The position numbers and the translations under genes are program-made. From Megaustenia siamemsis (Eukaryota > Mollusca > Gastropoda > Stylommatophora > Ariophantidae): a DNA stretch of 64,000 nt. The stretch spans positions 43,109,946-43,173,945 of the forward strand of contig JAVIAB010000139.1 of NCBI GenBank assembly GCA_032433765.1, written 5' to 3'. Below are positions 1-11,769 of this stretch, piece by piece. The notes under the pieces were generated by a model. The model saw only the letters and a list, made by a program, of their open reading frames with translations, was not told the origin of the DNA and ran no database searches. The stretch's first letter is position 1. The number at the start of each line of letters is the position of its first letter.

Positions 1-171
1 CTTTGGGGTTTGGATGCTCCGCAAACTTCTCTTCTGTATTGTTTGACTTTGAATCACGCTAATTATAAAAAAAAGAAACCACCACCATCCAAGATTACCC
101 CAGTCTATGATTTACATAAAAATTATTTTAAACTCCAAACCAATATTTTCTTTCACTATTCCTTGAATACT

Positions 172-1088
172 CAATGTGTCCATGGTTCCATAAGCTAATT
201 CCCATGTGTCCATGTTTCCATAAGCTAATTCCCATGTGTCCATGATTCCATAAGCTAATTCCCATGTGTCCATGGTTCCATAAGCTAATTCCCATGTGTC
301 CATGTTTCCATAAGCTAATTCCCATGTGTCCATGGTTCCATAAGCTAATTCCCATGTGTCCATGGTTCCATAAGCTAATTCCCATGTGTCCATGTTTCCA
401 TAAGCTAATTCCCATGTGTCCATGGTTCCATAAGTTAATTCCCATGTGTCCATGGTTCCATAAGCTAATACCTATGTGTCCATGATTCCATAAGCTAATT
501 CCCATGTGTCCATGGTTCCATAAGCTAATTCCCATATGTCCATGTTTCCATAAGCTAATTCCCATGTGTCCATGGTTCCATAAGCTAATTCCCATGTGTC
601 CATGATTCCATAAGCTAATTCCCATGTGTCCATGGTTCCATAAGCTAATTCCCATGTGTCCATGGTTCCATAAGCTAATTCCCATGTGTCCATGTTTCCA
701 TAAGCTAATTCCCATGTGTCCATGGTTCCATAAGCTAATTCCCATGTGTCCATGTTTCCATAAGCTAATTCCATGTGTTCATGGTTCCATAAGCTAATTC
801 CCATGTGTCCATGTTTCCATAAGCTAATTCCCATGTGTCCATGGTTCCATAAGCTAATTCCCATGTGTCCATGTTTCCATAAGCTAATTCCCATGTGTCC
901 ATGGTTCCATAAGCTAATTCCCATGTGTCCATGGTTCCATAAGCTAATTCCCATGTGTCCATGATTCCATAAGCTAATTCCCATGTGTCCATGTTTCCAT
1001 AAGCTAATTCCCATGTGTCCATGTTTCCATAAGCTAATACCCATGTGCCCATGGTTCCATAAGCTAATTCCTATGTGTCCATGGTTCT
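172..1088. repeat. 30-bp minisatellite, about 30 copies
   Basis: The unit is 30 bp and contains CATAAGCTAATTCCCATGTG followed by TCCATGNTTC, where N is mostly G or T and sometimes A. Because 30 is a multiple of three, several frames stay open on both strands, giving repetitive pseudo-peptides; I do not regard these as coding. Copies are very similar, so the array is probably recently expanded. Bases 1-171 and 1089-1269 hold nothing I recognise. Confidence 0.97.
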
Positions 1089-1269
1089 GCAAACACTCAT
1101 CACATCATTCCATTAACTCACGTCACTTCCACTTCATTTCATAAGCAAATCGTCACAGTGAACTCATCCTACATTTTCACTTGTATTCATAAACTTATCC
1201 TTTCCGCCTCCTTGATTTGATGAACTTATCGTATCGGCCGGGTTGGTTTAATAAATTTGCTACCTCACT

Positions 1270-1578
1270 CCCCTACCTAAGCTAAGAAGAGTAATGAAAA
1301 CGTTCTGAAAGAGGCCAAAGCAAAAGAGAGCTATTTCCAATATTAGGAAGAGACAATCATTTTTTACCCATGTAAGGAAAAGAGAACGACTGGAATATAT
1401 TGTAACAACTGGGAAAATTGAGGGACGAAGAGATAGAGAGAAGCAAAGAGAAAAAATATCAGACAGCTTAAGAGAATGGCTTGGCAGAAGGTCAATAACA
1501 GAAATTATAAATAACTGTCGAGATCGAAAGTTGTGGAGAGACATGATCATCTACGCCAGTAGGCCAGGTACTTGATGA
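1270..1578 (+). pseudogene. LINE family A, 3' reverse-transcriptase fragment
   Basis: Translated pieces match the C-terminal part of the family-A reverse transcriptase repeated through this window, including KKSNENVLKEAKAK, REKI and NCRDRKLWRDMI. A one-base loss in the KAKRELISN region shifts the frame. The piece ends in a GATGATGATG-type tail typical of this family. It is 5'-truncated and dead. The same segment recurs near 3535, 6405 (minus), 20195, 23925, 34320 (minus) and 38190. Confidence 0.8.
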
Positions 1579-1673
1579 TGATGGTGATGACCTCAATCCA
1601 TTTGTCTTCACAAATTCATTTGTTGTGCCCATACATACTGTCCTATGCAAAGAATTATCCAGAATAGAATGTA

Positions 1674-2034
1674 AGTAAAGTAAGTACCCCCCGTCACGCC
1701 AAGTGGCGGCGTATAGGGAATATGGTGTTAGTGACCCTATATTTTACAGACCTTCAGCACATGATTTTTGGGGTAATGTGGTCGGTATTACGCCCGTGCT
1801 GCTTTACTTTCCCAGAAAAAATCCGGTACCCATTTAAGGCTGGGTGAACCCGGAGCCGTCGGTTGGGATCGAACCCTACCTCTTGTCCGTAGTAGTCCAG
1901 TTCACTAACCACTGAGCTATCGCGGCTCCCACTAATTTTTAGGGAATTAGTAAACCCAGGTGTCCTCGCCAGGGAACGAACCCCGGCTGTTGCCGTGGTA
2001 AGCCAACCGCCTATCGATTGCGCTAACCGGACAC
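1674..2034 (-). mobile_element. Dimeric tRNA-derived SINE with 15-bp TSD
   Basis: Read on the minus strand this has two tRNA-like modules head to tail. The first (about 1930-2034) has a B-box-like GGGTTCGTTCCC. The second (about 1700-1926) starts GCCGCGATAGCTCAGTGGTT, with A box TAGCTCAGTGG and B box GGTTCGATCCC. The 3' end is a short AAGTAAAG-type tail on the left. A 15-bp TSD, ccagaatagaatgta, lies at 1659-1673 and 2035-2049, so the whole dimer moved as one unit. A second dimer is at 16784-17153. Confidence 0.92.
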
Positions 2035-2449
2035 CCAGAATAGAATGTAGTTCAATAATTTTAATTAATACAAATGTGAAATCACACCTACATTATATAT
2101 TTATGGAATCCCTTGTTTACTAGCCATTTATTATATATTGAGAAAAAACCAACTATTGCCCGCAATTTGCTGTAGCCGTAGAGACTGAGTAATTAGCGAG
2201 TTTGCTACTGACCAAAAAGGTACTGGCTCAATGTTTAGTTTTTTAATGCGGACCGACGCGGCTACGGGTTTCATGCAGTCTAGGAAAAATGGTACCATCG
2301 ATTTCTTCTTGGAAAGTAGAGCGACCTGACGTTGTACCGACCATACCGTACACAAAATGTGACTTTAGTTATAGTCATTTACAAATGTAGGGACTGACAC
2401 CATATTCCCAATGTACTTTAAGTCGTGGATGAAGCTTTTACTTACAGTA

Positions 2450-2665
2450 TCTTCTTCTACTTCATCATCGTCTTCCTCTTCTTCTTCATCATCATCATCA
2501 TCTTCCTTTTCTTCGCTTCATAACCTTGGTGTCGTTGAAGTACCACTGACAGACTTATTCAAACTTCTCCATTTCTCTCTATCTTCATTCTTTTTTTGGG
2601 GACTGAAAATTCGAATCCTGTCCATTCTTACACATTATCTTACCTACTTCTCTTTCTCGCTCATT
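2450..2665 (-). pseudogene. LINE C-terminal fragment (family D) with TCATC-rich tail
   Basis: The minus strand reads, with frame breaks, EWTGFEFS...DREKWRSLNKSVSG, the usual C-terminal end of a group of non-LTR reverse transcriptases. The left part (2450-2515) is a TCATC/TCTTC low-complexity stretch, likely the element's microsatellite tail. Related fragments lie at 17490-17670, 46170-46320 and 63560-63700. The plus-strand serine-rich open frame here is an artefact of the microsatellite. Confidence 0.55.
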
Positions 2666-3534
2666 TCATAGTTCGTTGTAGAATATACTTATTACATGTA
2701 GTACATTGTAGTTAAATTAGTGGTTACTCGACTTTACTTTTGGAGTAATTAATTAGGTAATCCCAGAGCCCAATTCACTACGATCCCAACGCTAATACTA
2801 ATATCTTCATCGCCACACACAAACTACCACAAATGCCACTTTGAGGACTACTAATCGTTATAAAACACATGACAAGGTGAGATAAGTTTCTTCTCAGACA
2901 AGTTTCTGGCTTGTCGCAATTATTCATCTTTTGTAGGTTAATGTGGTCATTGCTCTTTTGTTATTTATGTGTTCTTTTTGTATAAATTTGCAATTGCCGC
3001 GGTAGATGTAAGAAATGACACAGCACTGGGAACCGTCATCATGTGCCATGCCGGTTGGCGTAAGCGATCATCTCCCTCTATATTATTTCTCTGTCCTTTA
3101 TACGTGTCATAATTTCAGTTGGTGATCTTTTAGCGTGTCATTTTAGATAAGATGTTCTTTTCCGTTGACCTTTAACCTGAACATTACTGCAATTTACGTT
3201 ATGTAAAATAATTCCTTCAGTATAATGCCTTAATTATCATAATTGCATCATAAATATACGTTATTTGAATTGCAAGTTATGAAAAAAAATGTTTTTTTTT
3301 AATGAACACCTATTACAGTTTTGCACAAGTTTATTATATAGAGACTCAACGCATCGATTTAAGGATGTGTTAGTACAACTGGCCTCCTTCCTGTCTTTAC
3401 GTTACGATGTGAGAGAAAAAAACCATCTTATTAATTGAACAAATGTTGTCATGGCAACTAGGAAGGTCATTACTGCAATTGTCTACCTAGGTCTCATTCA
3501 CATTTCAAAGTTTATATATATCGCTATAAGGTAA
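2666..3534. other. Unassigned intergenic DNA
   Basis: This is AT-rich sequence with no ORF, repeat array or tRNA-like motif that I recognise. Confidence 0.6.
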
Positions 3535-3980
3535 AGAAAAAGAGTTCTTAAATGTTATGTAGAGTCAGTCTTAACATATGGATGTGAATCATGGACAATA
3601 GGACAACATACAAGAAAATCACTGGAGTCTGTAGAAATGTTGGACAGAAGAATGTTGAGAATACCATGGACAACTACGAAGAGTAACGAAAACGTTCTGA
3701 AAGAGGCCAAAGCAAAAAGAGAGCTAATTTCCAATATTAGGAAGAATTTTTTGGCCATGTAATGAGAAAAGAACAGCTAGAATATATTGTAACAACTGGG
3801 AATATTGAGGAGCGATGAGATAGATGGAAGCAAAGAGAAAAGATACCAGGCAACTTAAGAGAATGGCTTGGCAGAAGGACAACAACAAAAATGATAAATA
3901 ACTGTCGAGATCGAAAGTTGTGGAGAGACATGATCACCTACGCCAGCAGGTCTGGTACTTGATGATGATGATGATGATAA
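3535..3980 (+). pseudogene. LINE family A reverse-transcriptase fragment
   Basis: This 5'-truncated copy covers the C-terminal RT region. Pieces readable with frameshifts include LKCYVESVLTYGCESWTIG, RRMLRIPWTT, KSNENVLKEAKAKRELISN and INNCRDRKLWRDMITYA, ending in GATGATGATGATGA. The tyrosine-glycine-cysteine-glutamate (YGCE) motif is characteristic of the thumb/C-terminal part of many LINE RTs. Frameshifts and stops make it non-functional. Confidence 0.85.
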
Positions 3981-4154
3981 GGTTATTGTAGATTTGATCT
4001 CCATAGGCATTCAAGCCTATTTATTAGTAACGGCTCAAATTACTTGAGTGATGTCACGGCTATACAAGAGAGACTGGTTGTACATTGGCATTTATGTGAT
4101 TGTGTTATGTATTCTGATAAAATATGAGAGGAGTCGCGGCTTCCGTTGACTCTG

Positions 4155-4228
4155 AATATCCAACATGAAGATAACACAACATAACATGAAGACAACACAA
4201 CATAACATGAAGACAACACAACATGATG
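4155..4228. repeat. 21-bp minisatellite, 3-4 copies
   Basis: Imperfect tandem units contain aacacaacataacatgaaga. It sits in otherwise unassigned sequence (3981-4424). Confidence 0.85.
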
Positions 4229-4424
4229 GTGATAAGCAGATGAGAAATGAAGAAAGACCAAAGACATTTTAAACAACCTAATTGGTATAAGATACTGGAG
4301 TCACTGGAGTCATTGACTGAGGTAGAGCTTTCAGGTGTTTATGAAGAGTCACTACAGTGAGGCCTCTAAATCTAAGTGGGAGAGTACATTTCAAACGAAC
4401 ATATAAGAGACGAATCAAAAGAAG

Positions 4425-4645
4425 AATACATGTCCAGCTTTATAAGAAGTTGTTGGAGATACATCGGTCATGTCCTGGGAATGAATGAAGGAAGACTTCA
4501 CCAACATATATTTATATGGTAAAAGAAAACATGGCATACCCAGAAAATTGATAAGCAGAACAATCACTAGGAAGACTCAAGCATGATTGTAAGGATCAAC
4601 CAAGAACAAGCAGCAAATTGTCAGTCGTGGAGAACTATGACCTCC
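4425..4645 (+). pseudogene. Probable LINE C-terminal fragment (degenerate)
   Basis: Broken reading frames give RSCWRYIGHVLGMNEGRLHQ and KRKHGIPRKLISR, resembling the W-x-G-H-V ... K-R-x-x-G-R-P-R end of non-LTR RTs. No intact ORF. The family is different from A and B. Confidence 0.45.
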
Positions 4646-5287
4646 GTCATATGTGTTGTCTTTAGCCCGACATGAAATAAAATACAATTTTCCGGTGGTC
4701 TCATAATATCATCGACCTATATGGACAGATTAAAAAAGAATTATTATTTTTTTAAGCAAGCAAATGTTTCTTTAAATAAAGCTAGTCATCACACGTATGA
4801 TGTCAAAAGCAAAGCTATTTAGAGGCAAAAAGGTTAGTACTATTCCGCAGTGTTTTTTTCTGTCATCAACTTTAAAAACAAGGAATTTATTCCGTACAAA
4901 CAAGTCAGATTGTCCAACAGGGAACTTTCCTAGCCCCCTCCCGCACAGCCCTATAGGCCCTCCCCACAAAACGCCACTGACTACCCTTTAAGCTTTGCCA
5001 GCAAGACTACAATATTTGCGGTGATTTAAGTGTGTAAACTTGCCACATTGTAAACCTACCTCACATTTCTTTACCGTTATGGCTTTCGGTAAAGCTTATG
5101 ACAAGTTACACTTGCTACGTGTTTTACTTCTCCTAGTAATTTACATTTGTTTCTGTAATCTCTAGTTCCGTTACTTGTTATGTTGCTTTATTCACGAGGC
5201 TGTGCTTGTTCTAACATAATATTCACTATACACGTACCATACAATGATCTCATGCGGTGTTTATCTGAGTTTTCACTTCTGTGGTGG
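4646..5287. other. Unassigned DNA
   Basis: Overlapping short open frames around 4770-4990 on both strands show no recognisable domain. I see no repeat and no gene I can support. Confidence 0.5.
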
Positions 5288-5612
5288 TTTTTTCTTCGTT
5301 CGCCAGCTTTGACCTTTGACGAAGTCTCTAGAGACTAGAAACTGGATTTTGCGTGTTAATCCATTTTTCCCTGGCAGCCGCGTGCACAGGGGTCCCACGA
5401 CGCACAGGCAGATTCGGAGGTACTCATATTTTTTCCGTCGATGAGTAATTGACGTTTCAAGCCGGGCCTCGCTGCTGAGACCAGGGGTGGTTGCCGCAGA
5501 GAGAAATCATAAATAAAAATCCCAACCGGTGTAGCCGGGATTTGAACCCACAACCTCTCTGTCTCTAGGCCGGCGTCTTGCCTCGAGATCATCCAGTCCC
5601 CCAGTGTGGTGA
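5288..5612 (-). mobile_element. tRNA-derived SINE, family 2
   Basis: On the minus strand the 5' end carries ACTGGATGATCTCGAGGCAA (A-box-like) and GGTTCAAATCCCG (B box), then a body ending near GTTCGCCAGCTTTGACC. The body is shared with 34937-35268, which supports a dispersed family distinct from the GCCGCGATAGCTCAG family. Poly(A)-like or short TSD ends could not be defined. Confidence 0.72.
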
Positions 5613-6404
5613 TAAGAGGTTATTCAAAAGAACACATTAAACATAAGGTGACCGTGATAGCGTCACAGGATTAACGAGGCTACTTAGCTCTTGGACTCAG
5701 GAAGATGATGTAGTGGGTTTGATTGACATTTTTGAATTTCCGGGTTGTGCTGGATGCTTTGAATAATGCTAATCCTGGAGTACTGCAATGTTAGGGCTCC
5801 CGTATCAGCAGACCCCCATCTCAACAAAGACTACCACCATACTTTTCTCGTGAGTCAGCGCTGACCATTTACCAGGCAGCACGAGTGAAGGCGTAGTGAA
5901 GTATTTATCAGGTTTAGTGAAGGCGTAGTGAAGTATTTATCAGGTTTGTGGCGCTAACATTGCCGTGGTGACTTGCAGTGCCGTCTAGCGCGTGCTCTTG
6001 TCTGAATATGACAATAGCAATTCAAAACAAGGCGCCATCGACCTGTAAGTTGGCACTGTTATCATCAATAGCATAGCAGTATCTTGTAGGTGATATCACA
6101 GTGTGGACAAAATATGTCGTCACAACAGCAGTGTAAATATGGCTGACCGACATGAACAACGTGTGAAAGAAGAGCATCGCTCCGTCAACCGTGTTTTCAA
6201 AAGAAGCAAACTATATATCAATACGTCACTAGAAAAACAACTTTGAAAAAGAAAATACTTTTGACTTACTGTTATTGCTAATCTGCTACACCTGATCTGG
6301 AGGACGACTGTGGTTTCTATTTTATTGTTGTTCTTTGTTAGCGGCGAAACACCAATGGTAATTCAAGAACGAAGAAATTGCATGCTTGCCACTGTAGTAG
6401 TGTA
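5613..6404. other. Unassigned DNA with a short duplication
   Basis: A 30-bp direct duplication (tagtgaaggcgtagtgaagt plus flanking bases) lies at 5886-5946. A possible degenerate tRNA-like module lies near 5660-5735 (GGGTTTGATTGAC). Nothing else is recognised. Confidence 0.5.
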
Positions 6405-6800
6405 CTATCATCATCATCAACAAGTACTGGGCCTGCTGGCGTAGGTGATCATGTCTCTCCAGAACTTTCGATCTCGACAGTTATTTATCAATTCTGTTGT
6501 TGACCCTCTGCTGAGCCGTTCTCTTAAGCTGTCTGATTTTTTTTCTCTCTGCTTCCCTCGATCTCTTCGTCCATCAATTTTTCCCGATGTCACGATATAT
6601 TTCAGCTGTTACCTTCTCATTACATGGCCAACAAATAATGATTGTTTCTTCCTAATAATGGAAATTAGCTCTCTTTTTGCTTTGGTCTGTTTCATACCGT
6701 TTTCATCACTCTTCTTAACTGTCCATTGTATTCTCAACGTTCTTCTGTAAAACCACATTTCTACAAACTTTAAATTTCTTAGTTTCAGACTACAACGTTC
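6405..6800 (-). pseudogene. LINE family A RT fragment, minus strand
   Basis: The minus strand reads KFVEMWFYRRTLRIQWTVKK, ENGMKQTKAKRELISIIRKK and SLFVGHVMRR, then a break, with the family-A 3' tail (tcatcatcatcaa on the plus strand) at its left end. It is truncated at 5' and carries stops. Confidence 0.85.
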
Positions 6801-7864
6801 CATTATAATTTATTAAAATGAGAAAGATAGTTCTCATAGTTCAATGATATGTGGTAACCTAAATAGTTCAAATGCCACGTGTCTGTATTTGGTCGAGCGC
6901 GACATGACCTTTACACCTGTTTCAACATTTGTTCTAAATGTAACCGTGTTCACATACGCCTTGTTATTATCCTCGTAATGTTGACATGACATATCATGCT
7001 ATAACAATTTGCATAATCCAATTCGATAACAATAATCTAACTAATGAACAGTCATCTATTAGTACAGCACTCATGTTGATGTGTACAAGTCCATAGTTAT
7101 CATCGTGGAAATATGTACAATGTCTAGTACATGTGTAAAGTAATTGATTGCTGTCGTGGTCATGTACAGAAGACAATATATACCGTCGTAAAACGGTGCA
7201 CAAGGCAATGATGTCCGTCAGGCCAGCGTAGTAACGTGTATAGTCACAGATTGCCTTCTTTGTAATTTGAAAAAAATGAAGTAAACAAATCCAATAAGAA
7301 TATTTATAATGTGTACAAGTCAAGAATTCCCTCATCTTAATGTGTACAAGTCAAGAATTCCCTCATCTTAATGTGTACAAGTCAAGAATTCCCTCATCTT
7401 AATGTGTACAAATCAATAACCCTTGTTATAATGTTGACCTGCACAATCGAGCCAATATCTTAATTATAATGTACATTTAACAGTTAATGAATTAGTCTCG
7501 CCGTATAGTGGCGAGGAGTGTACGTCACATCCCACTACTGGCTGCTTGTTGCCAGCTTTACTGCAGCACTGCAATTATTTGCCTGATCCCCTCTTTCCCC
7601 CCCCCCCTTTTTCCCCCTCGCCATATAGTGATGAAATAATTATCATTGTCATATTATGAAGAAAATTGCCATATTTCTTCCATTAAAGTGATCGTGGAAG
7701 TATAGAGGTCAGTACTAAAAAAAATTACTGAAGATGAATTCACTGGACTTCAAAGTACAAAAGACAGTCAGAATCGTTATATGAAATAGTGAGTGGCAGC
7801 GCAAAAGAATGGTCACCAGGGAAAAAAAAAAAAAAGAAAAATCGAATAATTATCATGCTCGCCA
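6801..7864. repeat. Unassigned DNA including a 31-bp repeat
   Basis: Three near-perfect 31-bp units (ttaatgtgtacaagtcaaga...) and a diverged fourth span about 7309-7415. A C-rich homopolymer is at about 7597-7612. Otherwise nothing is recognised. Confidence 0.7.
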
Positions 7865-8570
7865 TCAGTCCCGCCGTAACCTTTTAGGTGATTGAGGTAC
7901 TCGTGATGAATCGTCTTTTCAATTTTCCTCCAAGCTTCATGATTATGGGCTGCTTTTGAGATGTAAGTAAAAGTAAGTAAAGTACCCCCGTCACGCCAAG
8001 TGGCGTATAGGGAATATGGTGTAAGTGACCATACATTTTACAAACATTCGGCACATGATTTTTGGGGTAATGTGGTCGGTATTACGCCCGTGGCGCTTTA
8101 CTTTCCCAGAAAAATTCCGGTACCTATTAAAGGCTGGGTGAACCTAGAAGCCGTCGGTTGGGATCGAACCCTACCTCTTGTCCTTTGTAGTCCAGTTCAC
8201 GAACCACTGAGCTATCGCGGCTCCCGCTTTTGAGATGTGACGAAGAATAATTCAGTCTATTCTCTGATGTCTTCCTACTGTTTTCTCTGTCTGTCTTGTC
8301 ATCTTCTGCCTGGTACTGTGCCTACAAAATAGTCTTAGCAATTGTGTATATCTTGTAAGATGTCCGTACCATTTTCATGTTCGTTCTTTTACAACTGACA
8401 GTCTTTAAGAGGTCATGTGAATGTTTGGATTTTGTTGTGCACTCCCTCATGTGTTCTATAATCTCTATCAGTTGTATATTTCGATACCATCTCATTTCCA
8501 GTAGTTCTCTTTCACTATCAACGTTGTGTGTCCATGTTTCGCAGGTGTATAGAAACACAAAACCTTAAGG
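7865..8570 (-). pseudogene. LINE C-terminal fragment, split by a SINE
   Basis: The minus strand shows FLYTCETWTHNVDSERELLE, RWYRN and, after the SINE, HNHEAWRKIEK, the standard succession at the end of a non-LTR RT. The SINE at 7965-8225 interrupts it. Several stops are present. It belongs to neither family A nor B. Confidence 0.65.
7965..8225 (-). mobile_element. tRNA-derived SINE (family 1, monomer) with 13-bp TSD
   Basis: The tRNA-like head on the minus strand starts GAGCCGCGATAGCTCAGTGG at the right, B box GGTTCGATCCC follows, and the tail AAGTAAAG-rich end is at left. The TSD gcttttgagatgt is at 7952-7964 and 8226-8238. It is inserted in a LINE remnant. Confidence 0.93.
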
Positions 8571-9067
8571 AAGATTCAAACAATAAAGGAAATGTTTGTT
8601 AATGTCCTGTGCTCCAAAAGGAGCTGAACAATTTATTTTAATGACAAGGAAACTTGATTTTAAAATGTTGATGAGATTTAATCTGTGTTGGAACACGGCT
8701 ATAAATAAATGAAAGTATAGTAAAGACATGTCAGTCACTTTGTGCAACTCGTACAGGCCGTTATAGGCAGGCAGGTACACACACCACGTGTTAAAGCTGC
8801 CCATCAATACAAGCACGTTGTAGGTAAGTACCGGATTTGTTTTCACACTCTCGCTCGTTTATTTGAAAAAATTATCGGAATAAGAAGCCGCGCTGGCCAA
8901 GTAGCTAGCGTACTCATTTTCAGATCGGGTGGTCGGGTTTAATTCTTCACTGTGCCCAAGTATTTGATTTAATCCACATCCAATAAACCTGCATAGACAT
9001 TTTGCCATTTTCAATACAGTTTTTTTTTAAAGCAGTTAATTGTTGTTTAAAGCAACTTAGAAGATAT
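8571..9067. other. Unassigned DNA with a tRNA-like module
   Basis: At 8887-8950 the plus strand has a possible degenerate tRNA-derived head: GCGCTGGCCAAGTAGCTAGC as A-box region and GGGTTTAATTC as B-box-like. It is too diverged to call a tRNA gene. The LINE's left TSD acttagaagatat is at 9055-9067. Confidence 0.4.
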
Positions 9068-9102
9068 CTATCTATCTATCTTTCGTTCGCCTGAAGCATT
9101 GT

Positions 9103-11769
9103 CTATATCTGCAATGTCGTTTCCTGTATAAATGTTACTGTCTTTTGTAATTCTTGCAGTGGCCCATATAGTTTTGTCTGTAGTGTTGTATCTATGGGCC
9201 AATGGATTTTCCTCAGTCTACTATATTCAGTGCAGTCTTGAAGTATGTGTTCAGCAGTCTGGGGCGCCTGTCCACATGTACAAGTAGTTGAGGTGCCGAT
9301 CTTGAATTTTGTATACATGTGACTATGGAGTCGATTGTGTCCTGTTCTGAGACGTATAATGATAACTTGTTCATATCTATTCATATTATAAAAGGCATCC
9401 TGATTTGGGGCTTGTGGTCCTCTGATTGATTTGATTATCTGTTTCTTATGATGGTATGTAACAGGTGTATCTAGTTGTGTGCCTGTTGAACCTTCCTTTG
9501 CCAACTGATCTGCTTTCTCATTTCCTGGTATTCCACAGTGAGATGGGATCCACTGCAGGGCAACCCTGTGGTGCTTGCAGAGTTCAGTCAATAAGGTCTG
9601 CAGATGTGGTAATTTTCTGGATTGTAGTGCCTGGAGTACTGATCTTGCATCTGTCAAAAACACTACAGGCTGCGGGCTAAGATTAATGTTCAGCAGTTTT
9701 TCTATTGCTAACTTTATTGCTTGTATTTCTGCATCATAATTGTGACAATATTTCCCTGTTGCTATTTTATTCATATCCCTAGTGTTATTTGGGTATTCTA
9801 TATATGCACCTGCTCCCCCATTTTTTACTGCATTCTGTGCTGATCCATCTGTATACACACGAATCCATAGGTCTTGTGGGTATTCTTCATCCAGGAAACT
9901 GAGAGTTATTGTTTTTCGCTGTAGACTATTCTGTTCCTCTTTATCAACTATTCCTTTCACTTCTGTCCGTATTTGAACTGATAATCCAGATTCCTCTGTC
10001 CAGGGAGTCTGTTCTGGTATGGGCAGTAGGGGGTTAACAGCTCTTGGCATGTCTGGTGTTTGTCTACTAATACGCTTGGCTTGGTGGATAAAACTGCTTC
10101 TCTTAAGTCGTCCCAATGCAAGATTTTGGAATCGGTCCTTCATTGGATGTCTCGGCATGCAAGCAAATTTTTCTGCCTGTATCAGCACCTTTGTGTCCCT
10201 CCGTTCTCTCAGTGCTGGTATCCTCCACAATTTCTCCATCTCTAATATTGGTGTTGATTTCATTGCTCCTGTGATGACCCTAAGTGCCTGGTTTTGTACT
10301 TTATCCAGTTCTTGAAGTGTGGTGTTTGATGCTGAACACCATGCAGATGATCCATATTCTAAATGTGGGCGTATACTCTGTTGGTAAACTTTACTGAGTA
10401 TTTTCCCACTCGCACCCCACGTAGTTCCACACAGCTTTCTTAGAATAGCCAATTTTCTCCTTGCTTTTTGGGTTGCCTTATTTATCTGCTGTTTCCAAGA
10501 TAGTTTGTTATCAAATGTAACTCCGAGATACGTAGCCTGTATGTCTTCTTTCACAGGCTCATTGTTTATATAGATGGCTCCTGCTTTTTGTTTTGGGGAA
10601 AGAGTGAAAAGTGTAGTACTGCATTTGTCTGTATTGATGCTGATACACCATCTATTTGTCCATGAATTCAGTGCATTCATAGCTCTTTGTAACAATTTGG
10701 AGGCCACTGTTGCATACTCCTCTGTGCACCACATTACCAAGTCATCTGCATACATTGCCACTTTGATACCATGTGGTAGTTCAGTAACTAGGTCATTGAT
10801 GTAGATCAGAAAAAGTGTTGGAGATAGTACCCCTCCCTGTGGAACGCCCTGGCGCAGTAAGACCTTCTTACTCTTAAGACCATCCAGTTGCACTCTGGCT
10901 CTCCTGTTATGCAGGTATGCTTTGACCCATTTGTACATCCTGCCATTTACTCCATAATTTCTCAGTTTCTTCAAAAGCCCTTCCTTCCATACCTTATCAA
11001 ATGCTTTCTTTAGGTCTATCCATGCTGCTAGTACCAGTTTCTTTTCTTGAAACGCATCCTCAATTTCCTGGGAAAGATAGGTTGCCTGATCTTCGGTAGA
11101 GTAACACTGTCTAAAGCCTGCTTGTTGTGGGACAAGGAGATTTTCACTTTCCAGGTACCACTGCAGTCTGAGATTGATTATACGTTCCATTGTTTTACAC
11201 AAACAGCTTGTAAGGCTGATTGGTCTATAGCTGGATGTCATTGAACCATCTTTTCCTGGCTTTAGTAATGGTATCATAATTGCTTCTCTCCATGCCTGTG
11301 GCACTTTACCTGTGATCCAGCAAATGTTGTAGATCTGCAGTAGTTTTGCTTTAGCTGCAGTTCCCAAGTTCTTAATCATTTCATTAGACACTCCATCACT
11401 ACCTGGTGACTTTTTCATTTTTAATTTGGATATTGCCAGCTCTAGCTCTCTTTGTGTAATGGGTATTTCCATGACTTCATGTGCAGTCTCTTCTTGTCTT
11501 GCATTTTGTTGTTTTAGACGGGTCTCTTGACGTTTCTCTAGGCTAATTTCAATATTGTTGTCATTTGCAAAGGAGTCTGCAAAGTGATTTGCTGCATGTT
11601 TACCTGTTAGAATGTTTCCATCCTTCTTCAGTGTAATTTTTGTGTTCCCTTCTGTACCCTCATCATTCAGCTGTTTTACAAGCTTCCACACTTTTCTTGT
11701 GTCTCGTTCTAGATTCATGTACTCTGTTTTCTCTTTCCAACTTCTCCGTCTGGCTTGTAGTTTAGCCAT
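9103..11769 (-). CDS. LINE reverse transcriptase with C-terminal RNase H
   Basis: This 888-residue frame has the RT motifs in order: SYRPISLTSCLCKTMER (about 180-195), AWIDLKKAFDKVW (about 245-258), GVPQGGVLSPTLFLIY (about 308-323) and the catalytic YADDLVMW (about 340). The RNase H domain (about 635-770) keeps its acidic set in VYTDGS, AEIQAIKLA, LTDARS and GNEKADQLAKEG. A cysteine/histidine cluster, CTCGQAPQTAEHILQDC, lies near the end. It copies the element RNA at the nicked target (target-primed reverse transcription). It overlaps the endonuclease frame by 8 bp in another frame; because endonuclease and RT are normally one polyprotein, a one-base frameshift is the simplest explanation. 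Its ATG at 11769 is therefore probably not the native start. Confidence 0.92.
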   Translation of the reverse strand: MAKLQARRRSWKEKTEYMNLERDTRKVWKLVKQLNDEGTEGNTKITLKKDGNILTGKHAANHFADSFANDNNIEISLEKRQETRLKQQNARQEETAHEVMEIPITQRELELAISKLKMKKSPGSDGVSNEMIKNLGTAAKAKLLQIYNICWITGKVPQAWREAIMIPLLKPGKDGSMTSSYRPISLTSCLCKTMERIINLRLQWYLESENLLVPQQAGFRQCYSTEDQATYLSQEIEDAFQEKKLVLAAWIDLKKAFDKVWKEGLLKKLRNYGVNGRMYKWVKAYLHNRRARVQLDGLKSKKVLLRQGVPQGGVLSPTLFLIYINDLVTELPHGIKVAMYADDLVMWCTEEYATVASKLLQRAMNALNSWTNRWCISINTDKCSTTLFTLSPKQKAGAIYINNEPVKEDIQATYLGVTFDNKLSWKQQINKATQKARRKLAILRKLCGTTWGASGKILSKVYQQSIRPHLEYGSSAWCSASNTTLQELDKVQNQALRVITGAMKSTPILEMEKLWRIPALRERRDTKVLIQAEKFACMPRHPMKDRFQNLALGRLKRSSFIHQAKRISRQTPDMPRAVNPLLPIPEQTPWTEESGLSVQIRTEVKGIVDKEEQNSLQRKTITLSFLDEEYPQDLWIRVYTDGSAQNAVKNGGAGAYIEYPNNTRDMNKIATGKYCHNYDAEIQAIKLAIEKLLNINLSPQPVVFLTDARSVLQALQSRKLPHLQTLLTELCKHHRVALQWIPSHCGIPGNEKADQLAKEGSTGTQLDTPVTYHHKKQIIKSIRGPQAPNQDAFYNMNRYEQVIIIRLRTGHNRLHSHMYTKFKIGTSTTCTCGQAPQTAEHILQDCTEYSRLRKIHWPIDTTLQTKLYGPLQELQKTVTFIQETTLQI

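Noticed and set aside
7310..7415. Regulatory array
   Set aside because: It is a short 31-bp tandem repeat without any gene nearby to regulate.
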